Assembly (NCBI GenBank): GCA_040414485.1
Contig: JBEDUK010000110.1
Location: 4,305 to 68,304, forward strand
Source of the DNA: JBEDUK01 sp040414485
Lineage (GTDB): Bacteria > Actinomycetota > UBA4738
Reading direction: 5' to 3'
Length of the DNA stretch: 64,000 bases
Shown one piece after another: positions 50,168-59,012 of the stretch (position 1 is its first letter; each line of letters starts with the position of its first letter). The notes under the pieces are model-generated. The model was not told the origin of the DNA, did no database searches, and was given only the letters and a program-made list of their open reading frames with translations. The translations under genes were made by a program, and so were the position numbers.

Positions 50168-50410
50168 ATGACCGTGACGCTACTTTCCGCATCAGGGGCG
50201 GCGCTGCTCGGCGCCATCGCCGCGGTGTCGAAGGCCCGGTTCGGTTCGTCCCGGGCTCGCGGTGGCTACAACTGCTGCGAGTACTGTTCGCATCCGTTGC
50301 CTCGCGATCCGGAGCACACGTGGCGCTACAGCGGCACCTGCTGGAAGTGCGGACGCGTCCAGCCCTGGGCGACCGTCCCGGCCACGACCGGTCCGCTCGA
50401 CGCCGCCTGA
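50168..50410 (+). CDS. Small membrane-anchored zinc-ribbon-like protein
   Basis: 80 residues. An N-terminal hydrophobic stretch (TLLSASGAALLGAIAAVS) is followed by two Cys pairs, NCCEYCSHPL and TCWKCGRVQ, spaced like a treble-clef zinc ribbon. The ATG has an excellent GGAGGAGGAA site 5-15 nt upstream, which is the main support that it is a gene. No family recognised. Confidence 0.65.
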   Translation: MTVTLLSASGAALLGAIAAVSKARFGSSRARGGYNCCEYCSHPLPRDPEHTWRYSGTCWKCGRVQPWATVPATTGPLDAA

Positions 50411-51045
50411 ACCCGCCGGTCCTGCAGCACTTCCCCGACCGCCGGGTGCGGCGCCGTCTCTCGGCACAGGCGAGGCCATTCGAGGATCGAGCCGACCCGT
50501 ATCGCGCCAACCTTCCGGCTGAGCGCCCTCCGCGGCGGGCCGGCCGAACGGTTTCCAGGCACCGGGCTCGCAACGATCAGGCCAATGTGGTTGCAGCCGT
50601 TCAGGCACACGGCGACCTTCCCCCCGGCCTTCTCAGGCGCAATTGGTCGACGCTGCACTGTTCCCGGCTGCAAGTCGGTCCGGACCCATGACACTCCGGA
50701 GCGCACGCCGACCGTGCTCGCTGAGGGCGTCCATGGCGTCGACAAGTTCGGTCGGAAGTTCGAGCACGACTGAAGCACGCCTGAGGCCGGGTGGGCGATT
50801 CGCCGCTCAGCTTCGTGGGCAGAATCCTGACGGCGCGAGGCGACCCCTCCCGGTCATCTCCCCAGGAACCATCGTTGACCGGAACCCCCTCCCTCGCGCC
50901 ATCTTCGTGCACACGGTCGGACATCGGCCCGCGCCCTTGACGAGTCGATATGCATTCGGTATGGCCCGGACGAGCCACTGTTGCAGGTCGTCCGACCCTG
51001 TCGCCCAGCGGTCTGCTGCTTAGTGTCGCGGCATGACAGTCGCAC
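50411..51045. other. Intergenic region, nothing recognised
   Basis: About 635 bp without a convincing gene. Frames on both strands are open but have shuffled-looking composition, and no RNA gene or terminator is evident. A short plus-strand stretch near 50650-50770 (CTVPGCKSVRTHD ...) might be a gene remnant. Confidence 0.5.
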
Positions 51046-51058
51046 GAAGGAGGGTCCG

Positions 51059-51532
51059 ATGAAACGCATCCTGTCCGGCTTGGCGGCGCTCACGCTACTG
51101 GCGACCTTTGCCGTGCTGGCCTCGCCGGCGGCCTCGGTTGCTCGGTCGGTTTCGCATCCTGCCAGCATCGCGGCCAGGCAGTTCACCGCGACCGGCACGC
51201 TGGGTGAGTACTACACGAAGCAAACCGTCACCGGTGTGTACAAGAACCGCCGAGGCCGCCCGCTCAACGTCACGGTTTACGACTACGCGGGGAGGGTCCT
51301 CGCCTTCTCGGCGAAGCCAAGGATCGACACGGCGTTCTGGGGCAACTACTGGCACGACACCTACGGCCTCGACCAGTGGTTCGTCGGGGGCAACGCCAAC
51401 GCCACCTACCACTTGATGCTGCCGCCGCCCCCGATGGGGTCGACCTTCACGGCGCTTCTGGTGACTGACTTCAACGGCGACGGCAACTGGCAGAACTGGC
51501 TGGATGGAACCTCGACGAGGGGCAGCCACTGA
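51059..51532 (+). CDS. Secreted protein of unknown function
   Basis: 157 residues with a signal peptide (ILSGLAALTLLATFAVLASPAASVA). The mature part, about 120 residues, is Tyr/Trp/Asn-rich (LGEYYTKQTVTGVYKNRRGR, AFWGNYWHDTYGLDQWFVGG) and ends in an Asp-rich DFNGDGNWQNW segment that resembles a calcium loop. No Cys in the mature part. GAAGGAGGG precedes the ATG. Family not recognised. Confidence 0.7.
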   Translation: MKRILSGLAALTLLATFAVLASPAASVARSVSHPASIAARQFTATGTLGEYYTKQTVTGVYKNRRGRPLNVTVYDYAGRVLAFSAKPRIDTAFWGNYWHDTYGLDQWFVGGNANATYHLMLPPPPMGSTFTALLVTDFNGDGNWQNWLDGTSTRGSH

Positions 51533-51704
51533 CTGGCGGTATGCGTTGGTATGCGCCGACAGGTATGCCCAAGGATCGCTTGATTCCGCGCGGCGATGCG
51601 CTCGTAATGCGAGCCGGCCTCCTTTGGCTGGCGTGGTCTGAGGAGTACCCGTGGCGCGGGCCACGGACACGAAGGCTGAGCGATCAGGCCGCTCTTCATC
51701 CCGG

Positions 51705-51788
51705 TGCGAGAGGGGGGAGTCGAACCCCCACGCCCGTCACGGGCACCGGATCCTAAATCCGGCGCGTCTGCCGTTTCGCCACTCTCGC
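51705..51788 (-). tRNA. tRNA-Leu (anticodon UAG)
   Basis: A class II tRNA of 84 nt. The 7-bp acceptor stem is GCGAGAG/CTCTCGC, the anticodon stem CCGGA/TCCGG with loop TTTAGGA (anticodon TAG), there is a long variable arm with GCCCGTGACGGGC and a T arm GGGGG-TTCGACT-CCCCC. CCA is not fully encoded. Confidence 0.95.
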
Positions 51789-51895
51789 GCTGATGCCGTC
51801 GGTGCCCGAAGCCGACCCCAGCGTACCGGCTGGAGGCCTCCCCGGCGCCGGCGGGCCGCGTAAAGCGACCTGCTCCACGGGCCGATGACCGGTCC

Positions 51896-52852
51896 ATGAG
51901 GATCCTGCTCGCCGAAGACGACGCCGTCTCTCGCCGCCTGCTTCAAGCCGTTCTGGAGCAATGGGGCTATGAGGTGATCCTCGCCTCCGACGGCGCGCAG
52001 GCATGGGAGATCCTCCGGGACGACGGCGCTCCCTCCCTCGCGATCCTGGACTGGGTCATGCCCAAGATGGACGGCGTCGAGGTCTGTCGGCGCCTCCGGA
52101 CGGACGCCGACCATCCCTACGTCTACGCGATCCTCCTCACTGGCCGCTCGGAGGCTCGAGACGTGGTCCAGGGCCTCGATGCCGGCGCCGACGACTACAT
52201 CACGAAGCCCTTCGACTCGAACGAGCTGCACGTTCGGCTCCGGGCCGGCCGGCGGATCCTGGAGCTCCAGTCCGTCATGCTCGACACCCAGCGGATCCTT
52301 CGCGACCAGGCGACGCACGATCCGTTGACGGCGCTCCCGAACCGGACCCAGGCCCTCGAGGCGCTCGATCGCGACGTGGCCCGGGCACGGCGCGAGACCG
52401 CGCCGGTGTCGGTCCTGATGCTCGACCTGGACCACTTCAAAGGTGTCAACGACACGTTCGGCCACATCGCGGGCGACGCGGTGCTCCGTGAGGCGGCGCG
52501 CCGCATCCGCGACTCGGTCCGCCAGTACGACGTCGTCGGCCGATACGGCGGCGAGGAGTTCGTCGTGGTCCTGCCGGGATGCGAGGCCGGGGCCGCTGTG
52601 GCGCTTGCCGGCCGCGTCCGTGCCGCCATCGGCGGCACCTCGATCAACACCTCGGAAGGCGTCGTGTCAGTGACCGTGAGCATCGGGACGGCGAGCTACC
52701 CGGAGGTCGGGGAGACGCCGGAGGAGCTGATCCGTGCCGCCGACGCCGCGCTCTACCGTTCCAAGCGAGCGGGCCGCGACCGCGTCGAGTCCGCGCTCCC
52801 GGCGGAGGCGTCGCCGCCCGCGCACGGTGTCGCGATGCGGGAGGCCGGATGA
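51896..52852 (+). CDS. Response regulator with GGDEF (diguanylate cyclase) output
   Basis: 318 residues. Receiver domain: acidic pair LLAEDDAVS, phospho-acceptor Asp52 (AILDWVMPKMDG), Thr in AILLTGRSEA and Lys in YITKPFDSNEL. The output domain has DPLTALPNRTQALEALDRD, DLDHFKGVNDTFGHIAGD and active-site RYGGEEFVVVLPG (about residue 220), with RAADAALYRSKRAGRDRV at the end. It should make c-di-GMP when phosphorylated. The following hybrid kinase overlaps its stop by 4 nt, so the two form a signalling operon. Confidence 0.92.
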   Translation: MRILLAEDDAVSRRLLQAVLEQWGYEVILASDGAQAWEILRDDGAPSLAILDWVMPKMDGVEVCRRLRTDADHPYVYAILLTGRSEARDVVQGLDAGADDYITKPFDSNELHVRLRAGRRILELQSVMLDTQRILRDQATHDPLTALPNRTQALEALDRDVARARRETAPVSVLMLDLDHFKGVNDTFGHIAGDAVLREAARRIRDSVRQYDVVGRYGGEEFVVVLPGCEAGAAVALAGRVRAAIGGTSINTSEGVVSVTVSIGTASYPEVGETPEELIRAADAALYRSKRAGRDRVESALPAEASPPAHGVAMREAG

Positions 52853-55800
52853 GCGAGCCCTCGACCGCGGAGTCGCAGCCTGGGCTCGTCGTCGCGGCCG
52901 GGTACGAGCACCCGGGCGCGGGTACGGCGCGCAGGATCCAGACGCACCCCGTGTTCCCTTCTCTCTTTGGCCGTGGGTCGCGCGACTGGGCGGATCCGGA
53001 CCTGTGGTTCGCATCGATCCATCCGGATGACCGTGAGCTCGTCCGCGTCGCCGTCGCCCCACCCACCGAGGCGGCTCACCGACTGACCGAATACCGGCTG
53101 GTCGGCGCCGACGGTCAGGTGATAACGGTCCAGGACCACGCCGTCTTCGAGCCGTCCGCCGGCGGCCGGCTCGAGGGCCTCTGGCGGGGCGTGATGGCGG
53201 ACGTGACCGGATCGCGGGGCATGGAGGTTCGGCTCCGCGACGTCGAGACGCGGTTCAGGAGCCTGGTGGAACAGATCCCTGCGATCACGTACGTGGACGC
53301 TGTCGACGAGGTCATGACCACGACGTACATCAGCCCCCAGATCGAGTGGATCCTGGGCGTTCTTCCCCACGAGTACATCGACGCTCCGGACCTCTGGCAC
53401 GAGATGCTGCATCCCGAGGACCGCGATCGCGCCCTGCAGCGCTACCTCGAAGGCCGGGCCTCCGGCCGCCCGTTCTCCTTCGAGTACCGGCTGATCGCCC
53501 GGGACGGGCGCGTCGTGTGGTTCCGGGACGAAGCCGCCGTGATCCGCGATGCGACGGGCCGCCCGACCATGGTTCAGGGCGTGATGCTGGACATCACCGA
53601 GACGAAGCGGGCCGAGGAGGCGGTGCGGCGTTCGGAGCGGCAGTATCGCGACCTGGTCGAGACCGCCCAGGACGTCGTGTTCACGCTTGGCGTCGACGGG
53701 ACATTCTCCTCGCTCAACCGCGCGTTCGAGACGATCACCGGCTGGCCCCGGGAAGAGTGGATCGGCGCGTTCTTCCCGCCGCTGGTTCACCCGGACGACC
53801 TGGCGGCGGCGTTCGGTGCCCTGACCACGATCGCGGGCGGGAAGCCGATGACGGCCCACGAGCTGCGCATCTCGCACGCGAACGGCGGGTTCGTGGTGGG
53901 CGAGTTCACGATCACCCCGCAGCTGGAGGACGGTCAGGTCGTGGGAGCGCTCGGGATCGCCCGTGACATCACGGAGCGCAAGCGCGCCGGGGCCGAACTG
54001 GAGGCCGCCCGCGCGGCGGCCGAGGCGGCCAACCGCGCGAAGAGCGAGTTCCTGGCGAACATGAGCCACGAGATCCGCACGCCGCTGAACGCGGTGATCG
54101 GGCTCTCCGGGCTCCTGCTGGACACGCCGCTCACCGAGGAGCAGCGCGACTACCTCGAGACGATCCGCGGTTCGGGCGACGCGCTCCTCGGGGTCATCAA
54201 CGACATTCTCGATTTCTCGAAGATCGAGGCCGGCCGGCTGGAGGTCGAGCACGCGCCGTTCGACGTCCGCGCGTGCGTCGAGGAGTCGCTCGACCTGGTG
54301 GCCTCCGCCGCGTCGGCGAAGGGTCTGGAGATCGCCTATCTGGTGGACCAGTCGGTGCCTTCGGTGCTGGTCGGGGACGTGACGCGCCTGCGCCAGGTGC
54401 TGGTCAACCTCCTGTCGAACGCAGTGAAGTTCACGGCGAGCGGTGAGGTTGTCGTGACCGTCTCGAGCCGTCCGCGCGACGAACGGCGCCACGACGTGCA
54501 CTTCGCCGTGATCGACACGGGGATCGGGATCCCGGCCGAGAAGATGGACCGGCTGTTCGATTCGTTCTCGCAGGTCGACGCCTCCATCACGCGCCGATAC
54601 GGCGGCACCGGATTGGGGCTCGCGATCAGCAAGCGGCTCGCGGAGATGATGGGCGGCGGGATGTGGGCCGAATCAACCCCAGGGGCGGGTTCGACGTTCC
54701 ATGTCACCGTGCTGGCCGAGGTCGGGCAGCAGGACTCGATGCCGCCCGCTCCACACGCGGCGGCGAACCTGGCCGGCCTCCGCGTCCTGGTCGTCGACGA
54801 CAGCGCGACGAACCGGTTGATCCTGGCCAAGCAGTTGCGGTCGTGGGACATCGTGCCGATCGAAGCCGCGTCGGCCGAGGAGGCGCTTGACGTCCTGAGG
54901 TCCGTCGGCCGTTTCGACGTCGCGGTCCTGGACATGAACATGCCGAACATGGACGGCGAGATGCTCGCCGGGGCCATCCGCGACCTGCCCGACGCGAGCG
55001 GGCTGCCGCTGGTGATGCTGACGTCGGTCGGACGGCAGCGGGGCGACGGGCCGGCCGACGGCGCATTCGCCGCGTACCTCACGAAGCCCGTCAAGCCGGC
55101 ACGGCTCCACGACGTGCTCGGGCAGGCCGTCGCCAGCCGTTCGGGCGCGGCTGCCGTGGCGGCCGCGGCGCATGGCTCGCACGACGACATCGCCGCAACG
55201 AACGACCAGATGGGCGCCGGGCACCCGCTTCGGATCCTGCTGGCCGAGGACAACGCGGTGAACCGCAAGGTCGCGACGAAGCTCCTCGAGCGCCTGGGCT
55301 ACCGGCCCGAGGTCGCCGGGAACGGTTACGAGGTGCTGCACGCGCTCGAGCGAAAGGTCTTCGACGTCGTCCTCATGGATGTCGCGATGCCCGAGATGGA
55401 CGGCCTCGAGGCCTCGCGTCGGATCCGCCGGTCCATGCCGGACGGCGGTCGCCCCCGCATCGTGGCGATGACGGCCAACGCCATGGCGGGTGACCGCGAA
55501 CGGTGCTTCGAGGCGGGCATGGAGGACTACGTCAGCAAGCCGATCGACATCGACAACCTGGCGGCGGCGCTGCGGCGGAGTCCGCGCCTGGCCGCCGAAG
55601 AGCCGCCGGGTCCCGGAACGGTCGGCCTGGACCAGGGTCAGGACGGCACCGGGGTCAGCGCGCACGCATGGCATCCCGGGACGGCGCTCGCCGGCGCCGC
55701 GAACGACGCGGCCGGTCGGGAGGCGCACTCCGGCGCAGGGGTTCCGCAGTCGCCGTCCGTGAGTCGGGCGGTGGACCCCGAGGCCCTCTCCGCCTTCGCG

Positions 55801-56112
55801 CGGGAGCTCGGCGGCGCCGCCGCGGAGGTGGTCGCCGAGATCGTCGAAACGTACCTCCAGGACACGCCGGAGTTGATCCGGCAGATGCGGGAGGCCGTGC
55901 GGGCGGCCGACGCCGGCGCGCTCGATCGCGCCGCGCACACGCTCAAGTCCTCCAGCGCCACCGTCGGTGCGATGACGCTCTCGTCACGGTGCCGTGCGAT
56001 CGAGGAGCAGGCACGCGGCGGGCGGGTCTCGGACATGGGCGACGCGGTCCGCTCGGTCGAAGGCGAATTCGAACGTGTCCGCCGGGAGCTGGAGTCCGGC
56101 CTGGCCGCGTAG
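52849..56112 (+). CDS. Hybrid PAS sensor histidine kinase with two receivers and HPt
   Basis: 1087 residues. Order: a divergent PAS (about 15-125), two PAS/PAC domains (about 135-260 and 262-380), HisKA with His407 (FLANMSHEIRTPLNAVIG), HATPase (LVNLLSNAVKFT, IDTGIGIPAEKM, YGGTGLGLAISK), receiver 1 with Asp695 (LDMNMPNMDG), receiver 2 with Asp844 (LMDVAMPEMDG) and an HPt domain with His1030 (AAHTLKSSSATVGAM). No membrane helices are evident, so it is probably cytosolic with PAS-bound ligand or cofactor. The HPt can hand phosphate to the coupled GGDEF regulator. ATGA overlap with the upstream gene fixes the start. Confidence 0.92.
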   Translation: MSEPSTAESQPGLVVAAGYEHPGAGTARRIQTHPVFPSLFGRGSRDWADPDLWFASIHPDDRELVRVAVAPPTEAAHRLTEYRLVGADGQVITVQDHAVFEPSAGGRLEGLWRGVMADVTGSRGMEVRLRDVETRFRSLVEQIPAITYVDAVDEVMTTTYISPQIEWILGVLPHEYIDAPDLWHEMLHPEDRDRALQRYLEGRASGRPFSFEYRLIARDGRVVWFRDEAAVIRDATGRPTMVQGVMLDITETKRAEEAVRRSERQYRDLVETAQDVVFTLGVDGTFSSLNRAFETITGWPREEWIGAFFPPLVHPDDLAAAFGALTTIAGGKPMTAHELRISHANGGFVVGEFTITPQLEDGQVVGALGIARDITERKRAGAELEAARAAAEAANRAKSEFLANMSHEIRTPLNAVIGLSGLLLDTPLTEEQRDYLETIRGSGDALLGVINDILDFSKIEAGRLEVEHAPFDVRACVEESLDLVASAASAKGLEIAYLVDQSVPSVLVGDVTRLRQVLVNLLSNAVKFTASGEVVVTVSSRPRDERRHDVHFAVIDTGIGIPAEKMDRLFDSFSQVDASITRRYGGTGLGLAISKRLAEMMGGGMWAESTPGAGSTFHVTVLAEVGQQDSMPPAPHAAANLAGLRVLVVDDSATNRLILAKQLRSWDIVPIEAASAEEALDVLRSVGRFDVAVLDMNMPNMDGEMLAGAIRDLPDASGLPLVMLTSVGRQRGDGPADGAFAAYLTKPVKPARLHDVLGQAVASRSGAAAVAAAAHGSHDDIAATNDQMGAGHPLRILLAEDNAVNRKVATKLLERLGYRPEVAGNGYEVLHALERKVFDVVLMDVAMPEMDGLEASRRIRRSMPDGGRPRIVAMTANAMAGDRERCFEAGMEDYVSKPIDIDNLAAALRRSPRLAAEEPPGPGTVGLDQGQDGTGVSAHAWHPGTALAGAANDAAGREAHSGAGVPQSPSVSRAVDPEALSAFARELGGAAAEVVAEIVETYLQDTPELIRQMREAVRAADAGALDRAAHTLKSSSATVGAMTLSSRCRAIEEQARGGRVSDMGDAVRSVEGEFERVRRELESGLAA

Positions 56113-56128
56113 GCCGTTCTGGACGCGA

Positions 56129-57169
56129 CTACACAGCGCCCACGGCGCGAAGCGCGCACCAGCCCACCGCGAACTGGACGGGAAGGAGCGCGGCGCCCAG
56201 CACGGAGAAGCGCCAGGCCTCCAAGCGCCGGCCGTTCTCGACCGCGATCCGCCGGCAGAGGAGCGTCGCGAGCGAGCCCCAGAGCAGCAGGTTCGGACCG
56301 ATCGCCATCGCCAGAACCTCTGGCCAGACGCTCGATCGATGCGTCGGATATAGCGCCGCCGCCACCGGGAGGTTGTTGAAGGCGGCGGCGAACGTGCTCC
56401 CGAGGCCCGCCTGCGCCGCGAACCCGCCGTGCAGCCTGATCCCCTCGCCCACCAGGGTGCGCAGCGCGGCAGCCGCGAAGAAGAGCGGCACGAGGTCTGC
56501 GAGCATGCGGAGGGGAACCCGGCCGGGAGGCGGGCGGACGCCCACCGGCTCGCGTTCGGGCTCCGTCGAACCATGCCGGCGACGCGCTCCGTGCGCGACC
56601 AGCAGTGCGAGCACGCCGACGGTCAACCCGGAGACCAGCAGCCAGGCGAGCCAGGAACCCCGAACGTACGTCGCCGCGTCGACCCCCGATCGGCTCAGGA
56701 TGAGCAGGGTCGTCGCGTTCGACGTCGGCAGGAGGAACGAGGAAGCGTTCACCGTCGCCGCGACGGCCGCGGCCAGCCACGGCGATGGCGGTGACCCCTC
56801 AACGCCTCCGGTTGCTCCGAGGGCCACCGGCATCGCGACGACGGCGGCCACGTCGAGATTCGTCAGCGCGCTGAGGAGCACCGCGAACGTGAGGACCGCT
56901 GCCGCCGTTCCGCGGGGCCCGGAGCGGGCCGGCACCAGTACGCGCGTGAGGACCCCGAACGCCCCGGCGCGATCCGCCAGGACACCCAGCGCGATGATGC
57001 CCGCGAGCGTCGCGAACGGCCACGCGGTGGACCGGAGCGCCGCCTCCAGGGAGGACGGCCGGTCGGCAGCGGCGACGAGCATCAGGATCACCGCGACCGC
57101 CGAGATCCCGACCAGCAGTGGATCGAGATTCGCCACGATCCTGGCACGTCGCGCGAGTCGAATGGACAT
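56129..57169 (-). CDS. ArsB/NhaD-type (ion transporter superfamily) membrane protein
   Basis: 346 residues with about ten membrane helices. Segments resembling ArsB/SLC13-type transporters are TAWPFATLAGIIALGVLADRAGAFGVL in outline, the re-entrant loop AVLLSALTNLDVAAVVAMP, NASSFLLPTSNATTLLIL and AAAFNNLPVAAALYP, with paired Asn/Pro-containing hairpins. It is shorter than ArsB (about 430). Arsenite export is one possibility, but there is no arsR, arsC or arsA nearby. Divergent from a MerR-type regulator, which may control it. Confidence 0.75.
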   Translation of the reverse strand: MSIRLARRARIVANLDPLLVGISAVAVILMLVAAADRPSSLEAALRSTAWPFATLAGIIALGVLADRAGAFGVLTRVLVPARSGPRGTAAAVLTFAVLLSALTNLDVAAVVAMPVALGATGGVEGSPPSPWLAAAVAATVNASSFLLPTSNATTLLILSRSGVDAATYVRGSWLAWLLVSGLTVGVLALLVAHGARRRHGSTEPEREPVGVRPPPGRVPLRMLADLVPLFFAAAALRTLVGEGIRLHGGFAAQAGLGSTFAAAFNNLPVAAALYPTHRSSVWPEVLAMAIGPNLLLWGSLATLLCRRIAVENGRRLEAWRFSVLGAALLPVQFAVGWCALRAVGAV

Positions 57170-57240
57170 GCGTCAGCCCAGACCTCACCTGATTGCTCAC
57201 GTTCCGATGACATGGACGGGGCTGGCGGAGAACGCCCGTC

Positions 57241-57256
57241 CGTGTTACGTTACACG
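57241..57256 (+). promoter_or_regulatory. Promoter and near-palindrome at the MerR gene
   Basis: CGTGTTACGTTACACG is a near-perfect 16-bp palindrome (two central mismatched positions). It contains TACGTT (57246-57251), which ends 8 nt before GTG 57260. A repressor or MerR-type operator overlapping a leaderless promoter is likely; autoregulation is inference. Confidence 0.4.
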
Positions 57257-57259
57257 ATC

Positions 57260-57706
57260 GTGTCAGATCGGTACCCGGATGAGCCGATGGCAATTCCGCG
57301 GCTCGCCGAACGTGTCGGCGTGACGCCTCGTGTGCTCAGGTACTGGGAGGAGCAGGGCCTGATCAGCCCGAGCGTGGAGCACGGTCGTCTCCGGTACACG
57401 CCACGGGACGTGGCGATCGCCGGCCTCATCAGGCACCTTCTCGACGTCGGGGTCGGGATCGACGGCGTGCGAATGCTGCGGCGCACCGCCGAGCGCGACA
57501 TCAGGCGCGCCGCGGCCGACGGGGACGAGGCCGTTCTCCTGGAGCGCGCCCTGCGCATCCTGTACGAACGGAAGGCGTTCCGCGAGGCGACCGGAATCGA
57601 AGAGGAACGGTTCCCGGACGACCGCCCGCCGGCGCCGCCTCCTCACCCTCCTCCCCACTCCGAGCGGGGGCCGAAGGGACCCAAGGCCCCTCACCACAAA
57701 CGGTGA
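57260..57706 (+). CDS. MerR-family transcriptional regulator
   Basis: 148 residues. An N-terminal MerR winged helix: AIPRLAERVGVTPRVLRYWEEQGLISPSVEHGRLRYTPRDVAIAGLIRHLLDVGVGIDGVRML in outline, followed by a short helix and a Pro/His-rich tail (PPAPPPHPPPHSE). No effector Cys cluster of CueR/MerR type is present, so metal sensing is not supported. GTG 57260 is chosen from the -10 position; an ATG at 57287 begins at the conserved core. Divergent from the ArsB-like transporter, its likely target. Confidence 0.82.
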   Translation: MSDRYPDEPMAIPRLAERVGVTPRVLRYWEEQGLISPSVEHGRLRYTPRDVAIAGLIRHLLDVGVGIDGVRMLRRTAERDIRRAAADGDEAVLLERALRILYERKAFREATGIEEERFPDDRPPAPPPHPPPHSERGPKGPKAPHHKR

Positions 57707-57745
57707 CGCCGCCGGCTGACGACCGACGTCGCCTGCCCGCTGCGC

Positions 57746-58969
57746 CTACACACCCCACATCGCATGCGCCCGTTCGCGGGTGCCCGGCAACCTCCCGATC
57801 GCCGGGTACAGCCACGTCTTCGCGAGCGCGAAGACGCCCGCGGCGGCGGCGAGCACCGCGCCGATCCAACCGATCCAGGTCGGCGTCAGACCGGCGGTCG
57901 ACAGGGCAAGCAGCGCGAGACCGACGTTCATGGCGACGACCTGCGGGCCGGCGGCGTATTCCACGGCGGCGAGCCAGAGGCGCCGTTCGTCCGGCAGGCC
58001 CGGCCGAGCCATCGGGAGGAGGTAGAGCCACGATCCCAGGAGGATCTGCAGTCCCCATCCGCAGACGAACGCCACCTCGAAGACCGGGATGAAGGCGTCG
58101 AACCTCCCAGCGAACGCGGCGACCGCGAGCGCCGCGCCGCCGCACACGAACCACGCCAGCGCGAGCGCCATGTGCTTGGCGCCGATCGGCGCCGGCCACT
58201 TCCGCGGCGCCCGCAGGCCGCGCACGAGCAGCACCGCCAACTGGAGGGCGCCGACGCAATAGACCGTGGCGCCGGCACCCGCGAGCCAGGTCACCCCCGT
58301 CGCGAGGCCGGCGGCGAGCATGGAGAGCCCCCCGAGCAGGCACCCGGCCGCGAGCGGACCGTTCCAGCGGGGGATCCTGATCCGCAGGACCGTGGGCAGC
58401 AGCGTCACCAACGTCGCCGCGATCGTGATCGACATCCAGCCCAGGACGTTCACCGTCATGTGTGTGGCGCGAAGGGAGACGAACGCCGTCCCCGATACGG
58501 CGCCGCTGCCGAGCAGCGCGCCGATGACGCCCCCCACGAGGACGGCGATCAGCGCGGCCGCATACATCGCCATCGGAAGCGGATGCCGGCGGTTCAGCCC
58601 CTTCCTCCAGGCGTTCCACACGGCCGCAAGAAGCAGCAGCATCGCGACCACGAACGAGGCCCCGCCCACGGCGACGACCGGGCTTCGATGCGTCGGATAG
58701 CCGACGGCGATCAACGCCGCGCCGAGGTTGATCCCCGTGAACTGCGCCCAGGCCAAGGCTGTGCCCGGTCCCTTCGTCGCGGTGAGCGCGGCGGCGAACG
58801 CCGTCATGTTCCCGCTGATCGCGACGGAGATGGCTCCCGCCAGCGCCAGGTGCAGAGGAAGCCAGTAGCCGAGGCGGGCCGACGCGGGCAACAGGAGCGA
58901 AGCGCCCGCGGCGACGAGCCAGACGCGGGAGACGAGGTTGTAGCGGTAGGCCACCCCGCGACCCAGCAC
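57746..58969 (-). CDS. Polytopic membrane protein (12 helices), heme-copper-oxidase/NnrS-like
   Basis: 407 residues with about twelve membrane helices and few charged loops. Intramembrane His occur in LPLHLALAGAISVAISGNM and LRATHMTVNVLGWMSITIAATLV, a pattern that recalls NnrS or heme-copper oxidase subunit I relatives, though the full His set of an oxidase is not apparent. I cannot assign a substrate. It ends 39 bp from the convergent MerR gene. Confidence 0.6.
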   Translation of the reverse strand: MLGRGVAYRYNLVSRVWLVAAGASLLLPASARLGYWLPLHLALAGAISVAISGNMTAFAAALTATKGPGTALAWAQFTGINLGAALIAVGYPTHRSPVVAVGGASFVVAMLLLLAAVWNAWRKGLNRRHPLPMAMYAAALIAVLVGGVIGALLGSGAVSGTAFVSLRATHMTVNVLGWMSITIAATLVTLLPTVLRIRIPRWNGPLAAGCLLGGLSMLAAGLATGVTWLAGAGATVYCVGALQLAVLLVRGLRAPRKWPAPIGAKHMALALAWFVCGGAALAVAAFAGRFDAFIPVFEVAFVCGWGLQILLGSWLYLLPMARPGLPDERRLWLAAVEYAAGPQVVAMNVGLALLALSTAGLTPTWIGWIGAVLAAAAGVFALAKTWLYPAIGRLPGTRERAHAMWGV

Positions 58970-59012
58970 GGAGTCACCTTAGCCTTCGCGCCACGCTCGC
59001 GAACCCGGTGCC

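Noticed and set aside
55503..57323. Plus-strand open frame of about 606 codons
   Set aside because: Out of frame with the hybrid kinase end and antisense to the transporter; no recognisable protein.
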